Assembly (NCBI RefSeq): GCF_000381085.1
Contig: NZ_KB905899.1
Span: 186,001-250,000 of the forward strand
DNA length: 64,000 bases
Direction of reading: 5' to 3'
Source of the DNA: Thiomicrorhabdus arctica DSM 13458
Lineage (GTDB): Bacteria > Pseudomonadota > Gammaproteobacteria > Thiomicrospirales > Thiomicrospiraceae
The notes below the pieces were generated by a model. It saw only the letters and a list, made by a program, of their open reading frames with translations, made no database searches and was not told where the DNA came from. Shown here in pieces: positions 28,775-37,889 of this stretch. Position numbers and translations under genes: made by a program. Numbering within the stretch: the first letter of the stretch is position 1; every line of letters begins with the position of its first letter.

Positions 28775-29656
28775 TTAACTTGCAGGTGTTTCCTCTGGAT
28801 CTTGTTGTAATAGCTGCTGAAACTTAGGGTTGTCTAGCAACGAGCTGAAGACAGGATCTTCCATCACTTCTTCTGCCATGCCTTCCACATCACTCAGGGC
28901 TTTTTCGAGATTGTAAAGCGCTTCATTTGGTTGGTTGAGTAACGCATAGGCGCCCGCCAACTGATAGAAAGCGTGCTTATTTTCGTGCTCAATGAGAAGT
29001 GCTTGATTACATAAGTTAATCGCCCATTGCGGCTCATCCATCTCCAAAGCTACATCCGCTTTATACGTCAGCGCTTCGGCATTTCTTGGATCCATCTCTA
29101 AAATCTGATCATAAATATTCAGACGATTACTGAGGATTTGTTCCTGCGCCGCTTTTAGCCATAGGCTATGTATGTCTTGATTCTCTGAGATACGTTTTTG
29201 CGCACTGTTGATGCCTTTGGTTTTTCGATTCAGTTCTTCTTCAAGTTTTTCGAGTCGCTTTTCGTATTGCGAGATGACCTTGGTGACCTTATTATCGGCC
29301 AGGTTAAGGACTTTATCTTTGATTTCACGGATGGAGTTCCAACCGACAAGAAGCAGCATCGAACTGATTCCGGCAATCAAATAGAAGAAGTAGGTCACGG
29401 TATCGGTCGCATAGCCTACAGCACGTGTGGTTGCCGTGAGTTCGCGATTGACCACCTCTTTAGTCAAATCAACATGCAAGTCGTTCATATCCACTCGCAG
29501 TTGTTTGAGTTCATCCATAACATAACGCTCTATAAAGGGGTTATACATAGGCTCGGTTAAGGTCTCAACATCTTGAGTTTCCTTGTCATGAAATTGCACC
29601 GCATAGCTAATTTGCGGCAACAGAGCAAGAATCGTAAAAAGGATTAATGTTCGCAT
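28775..29656 (-). CDS. TPR-repeat membrane protein, last gene of the ectoine operon
   Basis: 293 residues. A signal-peptide-like N-terminus (residues 1-19, ISYA|VQF) is followed by about 60 residues and a transmembrane helix near 82-103 (VTYFFYLIAGISSMLLLVGW). A charged coiled coil then spans about 110-160. Three to four TPR-like helical pairs follow, with LEMDPRNAEALTYKADVALE and AFYQLAGAYALLNQPNEALY. Its start overlaps the ask gene end by 13 bases, so it is co-translated with the ectoine pathway. Unknown function; not a standard ect gene. TPRs suggest protein-protein contacts. Confidence 0.7.
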   Translation of the reverse strand: MRTLILFTILALLPQISYAVQFHDKETQDVETLTEPMYNPFIERYVMDELKQLRVDMNDLHVDLTKEVVNRELTATTRAVGYATDTVTYFFYLIAGISSMLLLVGWNSIREIKDKVLNLADNKVTKVISQYEKRLEKLEEELNRKTKGINSAQKRISENQDIHSLWLKAAQEQILSNRLNIYDQILEMDPRNAEALTYKADVALEMDEPQWAINLCNQALLIEHENKHAFYQLAGAYALLNQPNEALYNLEKALSDVEGMAEEVMEDPVFSSLLDNPKFQQLLQQDPEETPAS

Positions 29657-31089
29657 ATTGCTTTCCCATGGTCGTGTATTTCGATTAAATTCAAATGTAG
29701 AGCTTTAATGGTTTTTTCATAGTCTTTCTCATTGACAAAAAATTGCATTTCCACCTGGCGGATATTCTGATGCATGGCTTCGATATTGATGTCATGAGTA
29801 AACAGCGTTTGCACCGATTTTGCCAATAAACCTTTGATACGCATATCACTCCCCATCACTGAAACCAGCGAGACTCTACTGGTGTTGAGAGTGGCGGTCG
29901 GTAGTTGCTCTAGCAATTGCGTAGCGAGACGTTTGGCTTTTTTGAGTGAGGTATTCAAGAAAACAGTAATGGTATTGGCGTTAAAGTCTTTCGTGATCAC
30001 CTGACACTGCAAACGCGCGGACATGTCAATCAGGATTTTTTCATAACGACCTTGCTGACCCATCATCTCTTGGTCAAAAATTTCCAGCGCAATCAAACGC
30101 TGCATGCCGGCGATGATTTCCACTTGTGGGGATTCGCTGACATAGTCATCTGTGATGAGCGTACCATGATGTTCTGGTTCAAACGCATTTTTGATACGCA
30201 GTGCAATTTTGGCCTGACGCAATCCTTTTGCCGCATGAGGATGAATCGCTTCCATACCAAGGTTTGCGAGCTGGTCAGCAATATCGTAGTTGGTCTTCCC
30301 AATAGGGATTGCTTGCGTTTCACCCACTAGCCTAGGGTCGGCGCTGCTGAGGTGATATTCTTTGTGAATGACTGCTTCAGTCGCATTACAAAGTACAGCA
30401 ATTCGGCTGAAGACCATTTCACTGTATCCACGGTCAAAAGTGTCCATCAAATTTTCACTACAATGCGCATAGCCGGTGACAATCGCTAACTCTTTTGTGA
30501 AGTCGATGTCTTTCATATTCTCTGTAATCACTTCATCCAAGGAGTGCTTGGTATCGGCCTGCCAACCCGTTAGGTCTACAAAACGGGTTTTAACGCCTTC
30601 ATTTTGTAGTAGTTGACTCAAGTTCCAGGCACTGTGTGCCTCACCGATACTGGCCAGCAGTTCGCGTACGGTCAGCAAATGTTCTTCTAATGAAAAATGA
30701 CCATGGCTACAAAGATCTTGAAGGTGATTTAACAGCTCTTTGGTCTTGACGATGCGCTCATTGATGAAGCCATTCGCTTTATCTAACTGCTGTGCGTCTG
30801 TAAACAAGGTCTGGTTGATTTGGTTGAGTTTTTGACCAAGCTTCTGAAAGGCAATAAACCAATCACTTTTACTGTCATTGTGAGCAAAGAGCCCAAACAC
30901 GCCAGGCTGGCCGGTTTTTTTATGCTCTAACAGGTCATCGGTGATACCGCCATAGGCAGATACAACTAAAACACGGTTGTAGGGGTTGTTTGAATAGAGA
31001 ACGATATTGTCTCTGACGACAGGGTAGTCACTCATTGAAGTGCCACCGATTTTTTCGATACTTAATGTTCTTAGGTGTGTATTTGACAT
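29644..31089 (-). CDS. ask: Ectoine-type aspartate kinase
   Basis: 481 residues. The kinase domain opens IEKIGGTSMSDYPVVRDN, and two C-terminal ACT domains are visible (VSLVSVMGSDMRIKGLLAKS). The GGTSMS start and overall length match the Ask_Ect subgroup, which is linked to ectoine genes and escapes the feedback control of the housekeeping enzyme. It phosphorylates aspartate to feed L-aspartate-semialdehyde to EctB. It lies 80 bases after ectC, separated by a long hairpin. Confidence 0.93.
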   Translation of the reverse strand: MSNTHLRTLSIEKIGGTSMSDYPVVRDNIVLYSNNPYNRVLVVSAYGGITDDLLEHKKTGQPGVFGLFAHNDSKSDWFIAFQKLGQKLNQINQTLFTDAQQLDKANGFINERIVKTKELLNHLQDLCSHGHFSLEEHLLTVRELLASIGEAHSAWNLSQLLQNEGVKTRFVDLTGWQADTKHSLDEVITENMKDIDFTKELAIVTGYAHCSENLMDTFDRGYSEMVFSRIAVLCNATEAVIHKEYHLSSADPRLVGETQAIPIGKTNYDIADQLANLGMEAIHPHAAKGLRQAKIALRIKNAFEPEHHGTLITDDYVSESPQVEIIAGMQRLIALEIFDQEMMGQQGRYEKILIDMSARLQCQVITKDFNANTITVFLNTSLKKAKRLATQLLEQLPTATLNTSRVSLVSVMGSDMRIKGLLAKSVQTLFTHDINIEAMHQNIRQVEMQFFVNEKDYEKTIKALHLNLIEIHDHGKAICEH

Positions 31090-31119
31090 GCTAATTTGGG
31101 TATTTATCTCTGTTGTTTG

Positions 31120-31157
31120 GCGTTTAAAACGGAACCATTTTGTTCGGTTTTAAACGC
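31120..31157 (-). other. ectC-ask intercistronic hairpin
   Basis: GCGTTTAAAACGGAAC and GTTCGGTTTTAAACGC form a 16-bp stem with one mismatch around a 6-base loop. No T-run follows on the minus strand. It is more likely an RNA processing or stability element that uncouples ectABC from ask than a terminator. Confidence 0.7.
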
Positions 31158-31169
31158 AAATAATCGGGA

Positions 31170-31568
31170 TTAGTCTGTTTCAGGTAACAGATATGAACCA
31201 TCTTTGTCATGGGTTTCACGACCCGTGACCGGCGGATTGAAAACACAAACCATTCTCATACCAACGCCTTTATTGGCCCGCAAAATATGTTGGTCATTGT
31301 CATTCAATGCATACACGGTGCCTTCACGGATAGAGTGTACCTTACCGTTTTTTTGTTCAACGATTTCGCCTTGGCCTTCGATGCAATACACCGCCTCAAG
31401 ATGGTTTTTGTACCAAAGGTGAAGGTCTTCACCTTCTTTGATAAGGGTATCGTGCAGTGAAAAGCCCATACCATCTTTAGCTAGTAATAAGCGACGGCTT
31501 GTCCATTGGTCGGCATCTACATCGGCATCTGTGCCGATGACATCATCATAAAGATTCTTAACAATCAT
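31170..31568 (-). CDS. ectC: L-ectoine synthase
   Basis: 132 residues, the usual EctC length, of the cupin fold. MIVKNLYDDVIGTDADVDAD and WTSRRLLLAKDGMGFS open it. The metal-binding cupin residues lie around LWYKNHLEAVYCIEGQGE and NDNDQHILRA. It cyclises N-gamma-acetyl-diaminobutyrate to ectoine with loss of water. The stop of ectB overlaps its ATG, so expression is coupled. Confidence 0.96.
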   Translation of the reverse strand: MIVKNLYDDVIGTDADVDADQWTSRRLLLAKDGMGFSLHDTLIKEGEDLHLWYKNHLEAVYCIEGQGEIVEQKNGKVHSIREGTVYALNDNDQHILRANKGVGMRMVCVFNPPVTGRETHDKDGSYLLPETD

Positions 31569-32854
31569 TATTTAGCTCCTTTAGTCGTGTTAGGGGTATA
31601 TGTTTTCAGGACTTTTACAATCGCATTTTCTAAAATATCGAAGCCTTCATTAATCAACTCTTCGGTCATGACCAATGGCCCTAAGAATTTAATGAGGTCG
31701 CTCTCAGCTCCGGCGGTTTCGATGACCAGACCATCTTCGAATGCTTGTGAACAGATGGCAGAGGTAATGCTTGGATCTTTGAACTCAGCCCCCCAAATCA
31801 TACCTAAACCACGTGTTTCATTAATGATTTCTGGAAAACGTGACACTAGCTTTTGCATACGTTGTTCAACCAGTTTGGCTTTTATTTTGACTTCTTTCGA
31901 AAAACTGTCATCTGACCAGTAAGTATCAAGTGCGACGGTAGAGGCCACAAACGCCAGGTTATTACCGCGGAACGTACCAGAGTGTTCACCTGCTGTCCAT
32001 ATGTCGAGTTCAGGCTTAAGGAGTACTAACGCCATTGGATGGCCAGCGCCGATTGATTTCGATAAGGTGATGATATCTGGCTTGATACCCGCTCTTTCAA
32101 AACTAAAAAAGTCACCTGAACGACCATTTCCAACTTGAATGTCATCCACAATCATTAAAATATCAAAGTCATCACAGATTTGACGCAAGTCTTTTAGCCA
32201 TTCCTCTCCGGCGACGTTAATTCCACCTTCGGCCTGAACCGTTTCTAAAACAATCGCCGCTGGTAATTCCGTACCACTAGAGTCGTCTTCTAGAATCTTA
32301 CGCAAATACGCAATCGTATCGACTTTGTCGCCTAAATATTTATGAAAAGGCACTTGAGTGGTATAGCCTGGTACACCATAGCTTTCATCATGATAATACT
32401 TGTTACCGGTAATGCTTAAGGAACCCATTGACATGCCATGAAACCCATTAGTAAAGGACATGATTTGCTTACGACCTTTGACTTTACGGGCAATTTTAAG
32501 TGCAGCTTCAATCGCACCAGTACCTGTCGGGCCCACAAATTGCAGTTTGTAATCCAAATCACGCGGTTTAAGGATATTGTTGACAAAACTTTCCATGAAA
32601 TCACGCTTGGCAACAGTTCCCATGTCCAATGCGTGGCCGATACCATCGTTTTGCAGATAGCTAATAACGGCGTCATTTATTTTTGGGTTGTTGTGGCCAT
32701 AGTTTAAAGCACCGGCTCCGGCAAAAAAATCAATATAACGTTTGCCAGATACATCCCAAATCTCAGCCATTTTAGATTTTTCGAAAATGGTTGGGAAAGA
32801 ACGGATATAGCCACGAACTTCTGATTCATATTTGTTAAAAACTTCAAATGTCAT
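31568..32854 (-). CDS. ectB: L-2,4-diaminobutyrate transaminase
   Basis: 428 residues of PLP-dependent class III aminotransferase. RGYIRSFPTIFEKSKMAEIW is a typical EctB start. GPTGTGAIEAALKIAR binds the cofactor phosphate. MIVDDIQVGNGRSG carries the Asp that holds the pyridine ring, and TLSKSIGAGHPMAL carries the Schiff-base Lys. It converts aspartate semialdehyde and glutamate to diaminobutyrate. It lies 11 bases after ectA. Confidence 0.96.
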   Translation of the reverse strand: MTFEVFNKYESEVRGYIRSFPTIFEKSKMAEIWDVSGKRYIDFFAGAGALNYGHNNPKINDAVISYLQNDGIGHALDMGTVAKRDFMESFVNNILKPRDLDYKLQFVGPTGTGAIEAALKIARKVKGRKQIMSFTNGFHGMSMGSLSITGNKYYHDESYGVPGYTTQVPFHKYLGDKVDTIAYLRKILEDDSSGTELPAAIVLETVQAEGGINVAGEEWLKDLRQICDDFDILMIVDDIQVGNGRSGDFFSFERAGIKPDIITLSKSIGAGHPMALVLLKPELDIWTAGEHSGTFRGNNLAFVASTVALDTYWSDDSFSKEVKIKAKLVEQRMQKLVSRFPEIINETRGLGMIWGAEFKDPSITSAICSQAFEDGLVIETAGAESDLIKFLGPLVMTEELINEGFDILENAIVKVLKTYTPNTTKGAK

Positions 32855-32865
32855 TTGGTGTTCCT

Positions 32866-33438
32866 TTATAGGGTTTCTTTTATAGAAAGATAAGGTATTA
32901 ATTTTTGATTGTCAGCCATTTTTAGCGTATAGAGGTCTTCAGCCTCATGATTCTCCTCTCCAAAAAAAGCTTCACTGATGAAGGGAGTGGTCTGCAGTAA
33001 AAGGCCATGTGTTTTTGCAAACGAATTAAATAAGCTTTGTGATGCTTTGTTCGATGGACTAATGGTGCATGTGATTTCAGCCATTGCTGAATCTTTAGGC
33101 TGGTTTTTTAGGAGCGCGAGCAAAAGAGCCTTAGCCAAACCTCGGCCACGTTGGCTTTCAGCGACAACAACCTGCCATACAAAAAGGGCTTGAGGTTTAT
33201 CTGGCTGAAAGTATGCGGACAAGAAGCCAATAATCTGTCCATCCTGTTCGGCGACGACACATGTATCTGCAAAATGTGAGGCCTGTAAAAAATACAAGTA
33301 GCTCGAATTCAAATCCAAAGGAGGAGAGGATTTTATCAACTGATAAATGGCATAGCCATCTGTCAGGATTGGTTTACGAAAGCTAAGGTCGCTCAGGTTG
33401 TTAGAGTCGTTATGCTTGTTTTCGATAATGTTCTCCAT
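32866..33438 (-). CDS. ectA: L-2,4-diaminobutyrate N-gamma-acetyltransferase
   Basis: 190 residues with a GNAT fold. LSFRKPILTDGYAIYQLIKS is the EctA N-terminal pattern, and VVAESQRGRGLAKALLLALL binds acetyl-CoA. It makes N-gamma-acetyl-diaminobutyrate, the substrate of EctC. The ATG at 33436-33438 is chosen over the in-frame TTG at 33447. Ectoine is a compatible solute, so salt stress is the expected signal. No ectR-type MarR gene lies upstream. Confidence 0.95.
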   Translation of the reverse strand: MENIIENKHNDSNNLSDLSFRKPILTDGYAIYQLIKSSPPLDLNSSYLYFLQASHFADTCVVAEQDGQIIGFLSAYFQPDKPQALFVWQVVVAESQRGRGLAKALLLALLKNQPKDSAMAEITCTISPSNKASQSLFNSFAKTHGLLLQTTPFISEAFFGEENHEAEDLYTLKMADNQKLIPYLSIKETL

Positions 33439-33533
33439 AATATGCAATGCTTTTAATACTTTTAAAATTGATATTTGAAATTAACCATTCGCAGCAAATA
33501 AAGGCTGGTTATCGCGGAAAATGGGTATTTTTG

Positions 33534-33562
33534 ATTATAATGGGCGCTTTAAGTTATGGCAA
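33534..33562 (-). promoter_or_regulatory. Sigma-70 type promoter of the ectoine operon
   Basis: On the minus strand TTGCCA (33557-33562), a 17-base spacer, then a perfect TATAAT (33534-33539). It would give a 5' leader of roughly 85-90 bases before the ectA ATG. Confidence 0.7.
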
Positions 33563-34253
33563 GCGGTAATCAAATGACAGTTCTAGATGATTCAATGGCT
33601 GGGCCATACGATTAACTCATCTGGGGAGGACCTTTAGAGTAGGCTCGATCAAAATAGGTCTAGAAAAGGGAGGGCGTATAAACGCGACGGTGAGGGTATT
33701 AAAGACAGCTGAAAAAATGATAAACGAACCTGTTTGGGTTATGGAATGAGGCTTATTGTAACAAAAAAATACTATTTATCAAGGTGTTAGGTTTTTATAA
33801 ACAACGAATAGCTTAACGAAGGGCTTAATAAATCACCTATAAGCAGTTGTTTTATTTAAAGGTTTTAACCGATTATGTTCTGCCTATATTTAATACTAAA
33901 ATAATGCCGTAAAATCCCAATTAAAACGGTTATTATATATTTTATACGTAAATATTCCGTTGATGGTTGACGTAATCTGTCGTTAGACAAAAGACAAATG
34001 TAAACCGTCGTTAAGTAAGTCACTCTTCAGACGATCAAGCATTAGAAAGGAATTCAGGAGTTAGAGACTCTCTTTAGGGGCTAAAATGATCCTAAGTAAA
34101 CTGAGTTGTGTGGATAACCTAAGCTTATGTTGCTGATTTTACGTTGTAAAAGGTGATCGAATCAGTACAATCAGATCTCGTTTCATTTCCCAGAGTAGAT
34201 CTTTTGGCTTTGGTTAAAGTTTTTAAAGGTAATTAATTTAAAGGTAAGTCGTT
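33563..34253. other. Long intergenic region upstream of ectA and the DjlA-like gene
   Basis: About 690 bases of A+T-rich sequence with no open frame I would call. The divergent promoters of ectA and the DjlA-like gene must lie here. The size suggests extended regulation or a lost gene; no clear hairpin or repeat was seen. Confidence 0.5.
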
Positions 34254-35078
34254 TTGCGTTTTATAAAGTATTTAGTCTTAATTATTGTGGTTATTTTCTT
34301 CCAGTTGATTCGTTTACTCTTTAAAAGTACACGTAAAACCGTGGATATTGGAGTAGATGCCTATAAATCGGTGAAGCACAGTGAGAGTTTTGATGAGGCT
34401 TATAAAAATTTTACCAGTAACCAATATAGTAAGGCACGCTTAAGCATCCCTGAAGAAATTATTGCTTTAATGGCTAAGATTGCCAAAAGCGATGGCACTA
34501 TTAGTGAGCTTGAAATCGAATTTATGAGCGACACTATAAAATCGATGACCCGTGCAATGCAATCGGCTGGTTTACCGACCGTCATCATTGATTCAGCCAA
34601 AAAGAAGCTATATGACTTAGCCAACAAAGCTAAAAGTGATGAAAATCCCATTTCGTATTATTGTCAGACATTGAGTGAATCGGGATTAGAGATAAGAGCG
34701 GGCGCTTTGATGCAGATGATTAGCTTTGCTTCTTTGGATGGCCTGTCAGAAAAAACCTTAGCAATGCTGTTTGAAATCGGTCGTTTACTGACCTTTAACG
34801 ATGAGCAGATACAGCAACTGATTGATCAAGTGAATGGTCGCGGTGGTTCAGCTTATTCAAACCCGACAATGCACGAAAATCCTTATGCTGTATTGGGTTG
34901 TTCGGAGTCTGATGACTTTGCAACGATTAAAAAAGCCTATCGCAAAATGGTGAAAGAGAATCATCCTGATTTTATGCATGGCAAAGGAGTGGATGATGCT
35001 GATATCAAAGTGGCGACAGAAAAAATGCAAGATATTAATGCCGCGTTTGAAGATATCAAAAAACGTAAGGCTCAGTAA
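34254..35078 (+). CDS. djlA: DjlA-like membrane-anchored DnaJ co-chaperone
   Basis: 274 residues. An N-terminal membrane helix (about 4-24) is followed by a TerB-like helical domain (about 60-190, SDGTISELEIEFMSDTI). The C-terminal J domain starts at NPYAVLGCSESDDFATIKKA and contains the HPD motif in ENHPDFMHG. This is the DjlA order. J domains stimulate the ATPase of DnaK-type chaperones, here at the cytoplasmic membrane face. The start is a TTG preceded by AAAGG at about 9 bases; no upstream ATG is in frame. Confidence 0.82.
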   Translation: MRFIKYLVLIIVVIFFQLIRLLFKSTRKTVDIGVDAYKSVKHSESFDEAYKNFTSNQYSKARLSIPEEIIALMAKIAKSDGTISELEIEFMSDTIKSMTRAMQSAGLPTVIIDSAKKKLYDLANKAKSDENPISYYCQTLSESGLEIRAGALMQMISFASLDGLSEKTLAMLFEIGRLLTFNDEQIQQLIDQVNGRGGSAYSNPTMHENPYAVLGCSESDDFATIKKAYRKMVKENHPDFMHGKGVDDADIKVATEKMQDINAAFEDIKKRKAQ

Positions 35079-35134
35079 CCACTGTTTGGCTTGATGAAGC
35101 ATTCAATTAGCATCTCCTTTAACCTTGGTAGATT

Positions 35135-35147
35135 GACCAGGCCTGGT
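35135..35147. repeat. Dispersed palindrome copy 6
   Basis: GACCAGGCCTGGT lies 56 bases after the DjlA-like stop. The exact 12-bp core is present without longer arms. Confidence 0.85.
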
Positions 35148-35270
35148 AGAGTTTATAATGACTTACTTGTAAATTATTGTCTATTTAGTAAAATCACTTA
35201 TTATAGTTCGGGGTTGCCAACTCAAAAGCACCTTGTTTTGTTTTAGATCTGTTGTTGGGAGTGACTCGTT

Positions 35271-35666
35271 ATGTATACCGGTAGTTGTTTGTGCGGTCAG
35301 GTTCAGTTTGAAATCAGCGGTAAAATTGACGATATTGTTTGTTGTCATTGTTCACAATGCCGAAGAGCACAAGGGAGTGCGTTTGCTACCAATGCGAACG
35401 TGAACAGCACGGATTTTAGGTTTACCCAAGGTGAAGATTTGCTCACCAAATATAAGAACAATGATAAGGGCGATAAATATTTTTGCAGTCGTTGTGGTTC
35501 GCCTATGATGGCTAAAATTCACGCAACTCCTGATAAAATAAGAATACGGCTTGGCACGATCATTGACGATATTGTGGAACGCCCCACAGCACATATCTTT
35601 GCCAGTTCAAAAGCCAATTGGGAAGAGATTTGTGGTGACTTACCTCAATTTGAAGAACGGGGTTAA
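35271..35666 (+). CDS. GFA/CENP-V family zinc-binding protein
   Basis: 131 residues with the family zinc ligands: GSCLCGQVQF, the CCHCSQCRRAQGSAF block, and a closing FCSRCGSP. The family includes the glutathione-dependent formaldehyde-activating enzyme, but most bacterial members have no proven substrate. GGAG lies upstream of the ATG. It stands alone between two large gaps. A formaldehyde role is not supported by neighbours. Confidence 0.85.
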   Translation: MYTGSCLCGQVQFEISGKIDDIVCCHCSQCRRAQGSAFATNANVNSTDFRFTQGEDLLTKYKNNDKGDKYFCSRCGSPMMAKIHATPDKIRIRLGTIIDDIVERPTAHIFASSKANWEEICGDLPQFEERG

Positions 35667-36020
35667 GTGTCTCCCATAATGTCTTTTCCTACAAATATTT
35701 AAACGTGACTGTTGAGCCTTAAATTGTCATGGTGATAAGCTACTTTGAACGGTTAAGGTCTCGCCAATTTAAATGAGATCAATTGCTATAGCTTCATTTT
35801 CTTTTCAGACTGTGTAGTTGTTTTTTTTGCAGCCTTTCGGTATTGTTGGTGCAATTGAGTAATTTATTCAATTTAATTATTTTAGGCTTGTGTGAAATGG
35901 CGACTCGCCCATGGATCAAATCTATCTTATTGGTAGATGTCATGTATTTTAGAAAACGATGTATTAGAGGGTGTTTTCTTTGATTTACGCAAGCTTTTTA
36001 ACTGACAGTTAGGAGGTTTT
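35667..36020. other. Intergenic region, no gene seen
   Basis: 354 bases of A+T-rich sequence. It ends with AGGAGG-like sequence before the next ATG, a strong ribosome binding site. No repeat or convincing hairpin seen. Confidence 0.5.
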
Positions 36021-36641
36021 ATGAAGTTTCATTTTAAAAGTGTATCTAAGTCGGCAGTATCAGCTTTAATTTTTTCCATGGGGATGGCAGTATCCGCTTC
36101 GGTACTTGCAGGACCTCAAGCCACGCCAGGTGCTAATTCAATGCCTCATGGGCAGCCTTCACAGCAACTGAGTCCTGAGAAACAAGCAATCGTGTCGGAG
36201 CTAGAAAGTCTTCAAAAAGAGTTACAAGCGACACAACACTCTTTACAAGGTGTCCAACAACAAGCATTCAAAAAAAATCCATCTTTTATAAAGCAGCGAG
36301 AAAAACTGCAAGCCCTCGTGTTTAAGAAAATGTCTACTAAAGACTATGACGCGACAAAAGAGGTGCGCGAGTTGCAATCTATTGCGACTAAATATCAAAA
36401 GGGTAAAACAAAACCGACTCAAGAGGAAGTATTGAAATTTCGCCAGCGTGATCAGGCTTTCCAACAACGTCAACAAAAAGCTATGCAGGATCCTGAAGTA
36501 CAAAAAATGACAATGTCGCTTAAAAATAATGTGGAAAAAGCAATGATGGCCATCAATCCCAAAACAAAAGAGCTAGTGGCTCAGATGGAAAGCAAGTCAA
36601 AAAAGTTTATGCAACTTCGTCAGAAAATGGCAAGCATGTAA
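36021..36641 (+). CDS. Periplasmic helical protein of unknown function
   Basis: 206 residues. A signal peptide ends near residue 31 (SVLA|GPQ), followed by a Pro/Gln-rich linker and then almost entirely charged amphipathic helix rich in Lys, Gln and Met. The composition recalls Spy/CpxP-like periplasmic chaperones, but the LTxxQ repeats that define that family are not visible. TAGGAGG lies before the ATG, indicating strong translation. It stands alone, followed by a very long perfect hairpin. No function assigned. Confidence 0.65.
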   Translation: MKFHFKSVSKSAVSALIFSMGMAVSASVLAGPQATPGANSMPHGQPSQQLSPEKQAIVSELESLQKELQATQHSLQGVQQQAFKKNPSFIKQREKLQALVFKKMSTKDYDATKEVRELQSIATKYQKGKTKPTQEEVLKFRQRDQAFQQRQQKAMQDPEVQKMTMSLKNNVEKAMMAINPKTKELVAQMESKSKKFMQLRQKMASM

Positions 36642-36672
36642 TTTAGTCACTTAATCGACCTGCTACAGGCTG

Positions 36673-36715
36673 ACTCAAACACTTTCAGTGAAGCCTTCAC
36701 TGAAAGTGTTTGAGT
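36673..36715. terminator. 20-bp perfect inverted repeat after the periplasmic helical protein
   Basis: Arms 36673-36692 and 36696-36715 (core CAAACACTTTCAGTGAA) are perfectly complementary around a 3-base loop. No T-run follows on either side. It may be a terminator, an mRNA-stabilising end or a protein-binding site. Confidence 0.65.
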
Positions 36716-37175
36716 GTTGACAAAACGTCCTATCCCCTCCCTATAACAGTGTAGAGTCTTCTTAACTGCCTACTCAACCGTTGTTACCGTCTCTTGATTG
36801 AAAGCGTATTATCTAAGAATACCGCTTTGAAATGAAAATTTTCTGACGTAAACCTTGCACGTTTATTGATATTATTTGGGTTTAACAATACCCACCGATA
36901 CTCAGTATGGCGGCTGTTTTTCAATCGTTTTATTTGTGATGCATGAAGTGATTAATGTCAGTTGACCACTTTAGAATCGTGATCACCTCTGAGAATGGCT
37001 TGGCTAAGGATGGACTGTCTTGGTTGATGCATAAATCGAAGCCGTCGGGAGACTGAAACTTCTATGTTTTAAACGTCGTTTAAAGCGCCGTTAGCCACTC
37101 ATTTCTAACGGCAAAAGAGATAATAAACTCTGTTTTGAATGATGTCTTTTTATGATAAAAACAAACGGGTCTCTT
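36716..37175. other. Intergenic region with a minor hairpin
   Basis: 460 bases without a gene. 37087-37112 carries GCCGTTAG/CTAACGGC with a 10-base loop, which may terminate the minus-strand gene that ends at 37176. Nothing else recognised. Confidence 0.45.
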
Positions 37176-37565
37176 TTAGTAACCTATGTTTTCATGGTGT
37201 GCCTGTGGAATGTCTTCCGCACCAGGAAGCAAATACCACATAAGGTAATCGACTACCATCGGCACAAGTACCGTATGGTGGTTGTCCGTTGCTTGTAATT
37301 GCTGACGGATTGCTTGTTTTATTTCTGGACGATTTGACGTATCCATGATGATATCAATGTGCGAACCGAATTTTTCAAGCGCATCTTCAAAATCTGGGAA
37401 GTTTGGAATCCCACGCCCGAGCGCATCTTTAAGTAATGGATTATTTTCATTGGGCTCACTGATGCCGATAATCTCGACATGTTCTGGTTTCATGTTGGTA
37501 AACTGTTCATAAAACTTGCCACCAATACGTCCTAGGCCGACCATTACTATGGTTATTTTTCTCAT
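37176..37565 (-). CDS. Short NAD(P)-binding Rossmann protein
   Basis: 129 residues only. The N-terminus has a clear dinucleotide-binding motif, IVMVGLGRIGGKFYEQF, then a second strand ending in an acidic position (IIGISEPNE). IDIIMDTSNRPEIKQAIRQQ matches the next Rossmann unit seen in homoserine dehydrogenase and dihydrodipicolinate reductase N-domains. No catalytic domain follows, so it is a stand-alone binding domain, a sensor or a truncated enzyme. Its frame ends with a normal stop and its start follows AAGGAG, so it appears intact and expressed. Confidence 0.65.
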   Translation of the reverse strand: MRKITIVMVGLGRIGGKFYEQFTNMKPEHVEIIGISEPNENNPLLKDALGRGIPNFPDFEDALEKFGSHIDIIMDTSNRPEIKQAIRQQLQATDNHHTVLVPMVVDYLMWYLLPGAEDIPQAHHENIGY

Positions 37566-37770
37566 ACATCCTTCTCCTTAAATTGTGCTTACAGTCGATT
37601 TAAAACTTCTTATGTATAAAGATTTTCATTAGTGATTATAGGGATATTGATAAAGATACTTTTGTGAAATTTTTTATATCTGCCCGAGCAAAATTTATAT
37701 GGAAAAGAGAGCTCATTAACTATCGTTAAAATATACTTATTGAAGGACCATAAAAAACGTAAAACAATTC

Positions 37771-37784
37771 GACCAGGCCTGGTC
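37771..37784. repeat. Dispersed palindrome copy 7, between divergent genes
   Basis: Perfect GACCAGGCCTGGTC lies 106 bases before the DUF4389 gene and 205 bases before the start of the Rossmann-protein gene. Both neighbours point away from it, so it is not a 3'-end terminator. The rest of 37566-37889 holds only promoter-like A+T-rich sequence. Confidence 0.85.
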
Positions 37785-37889
37785 AGTTTAGAAATGGCAT
37801 CTTTTCTTTTATCTATTTATCTGTAAAATCAATGGCACTAAAGTATCCAATAAATTTATGATTAAATCACTAAAGAAAAGGATCGTAAT

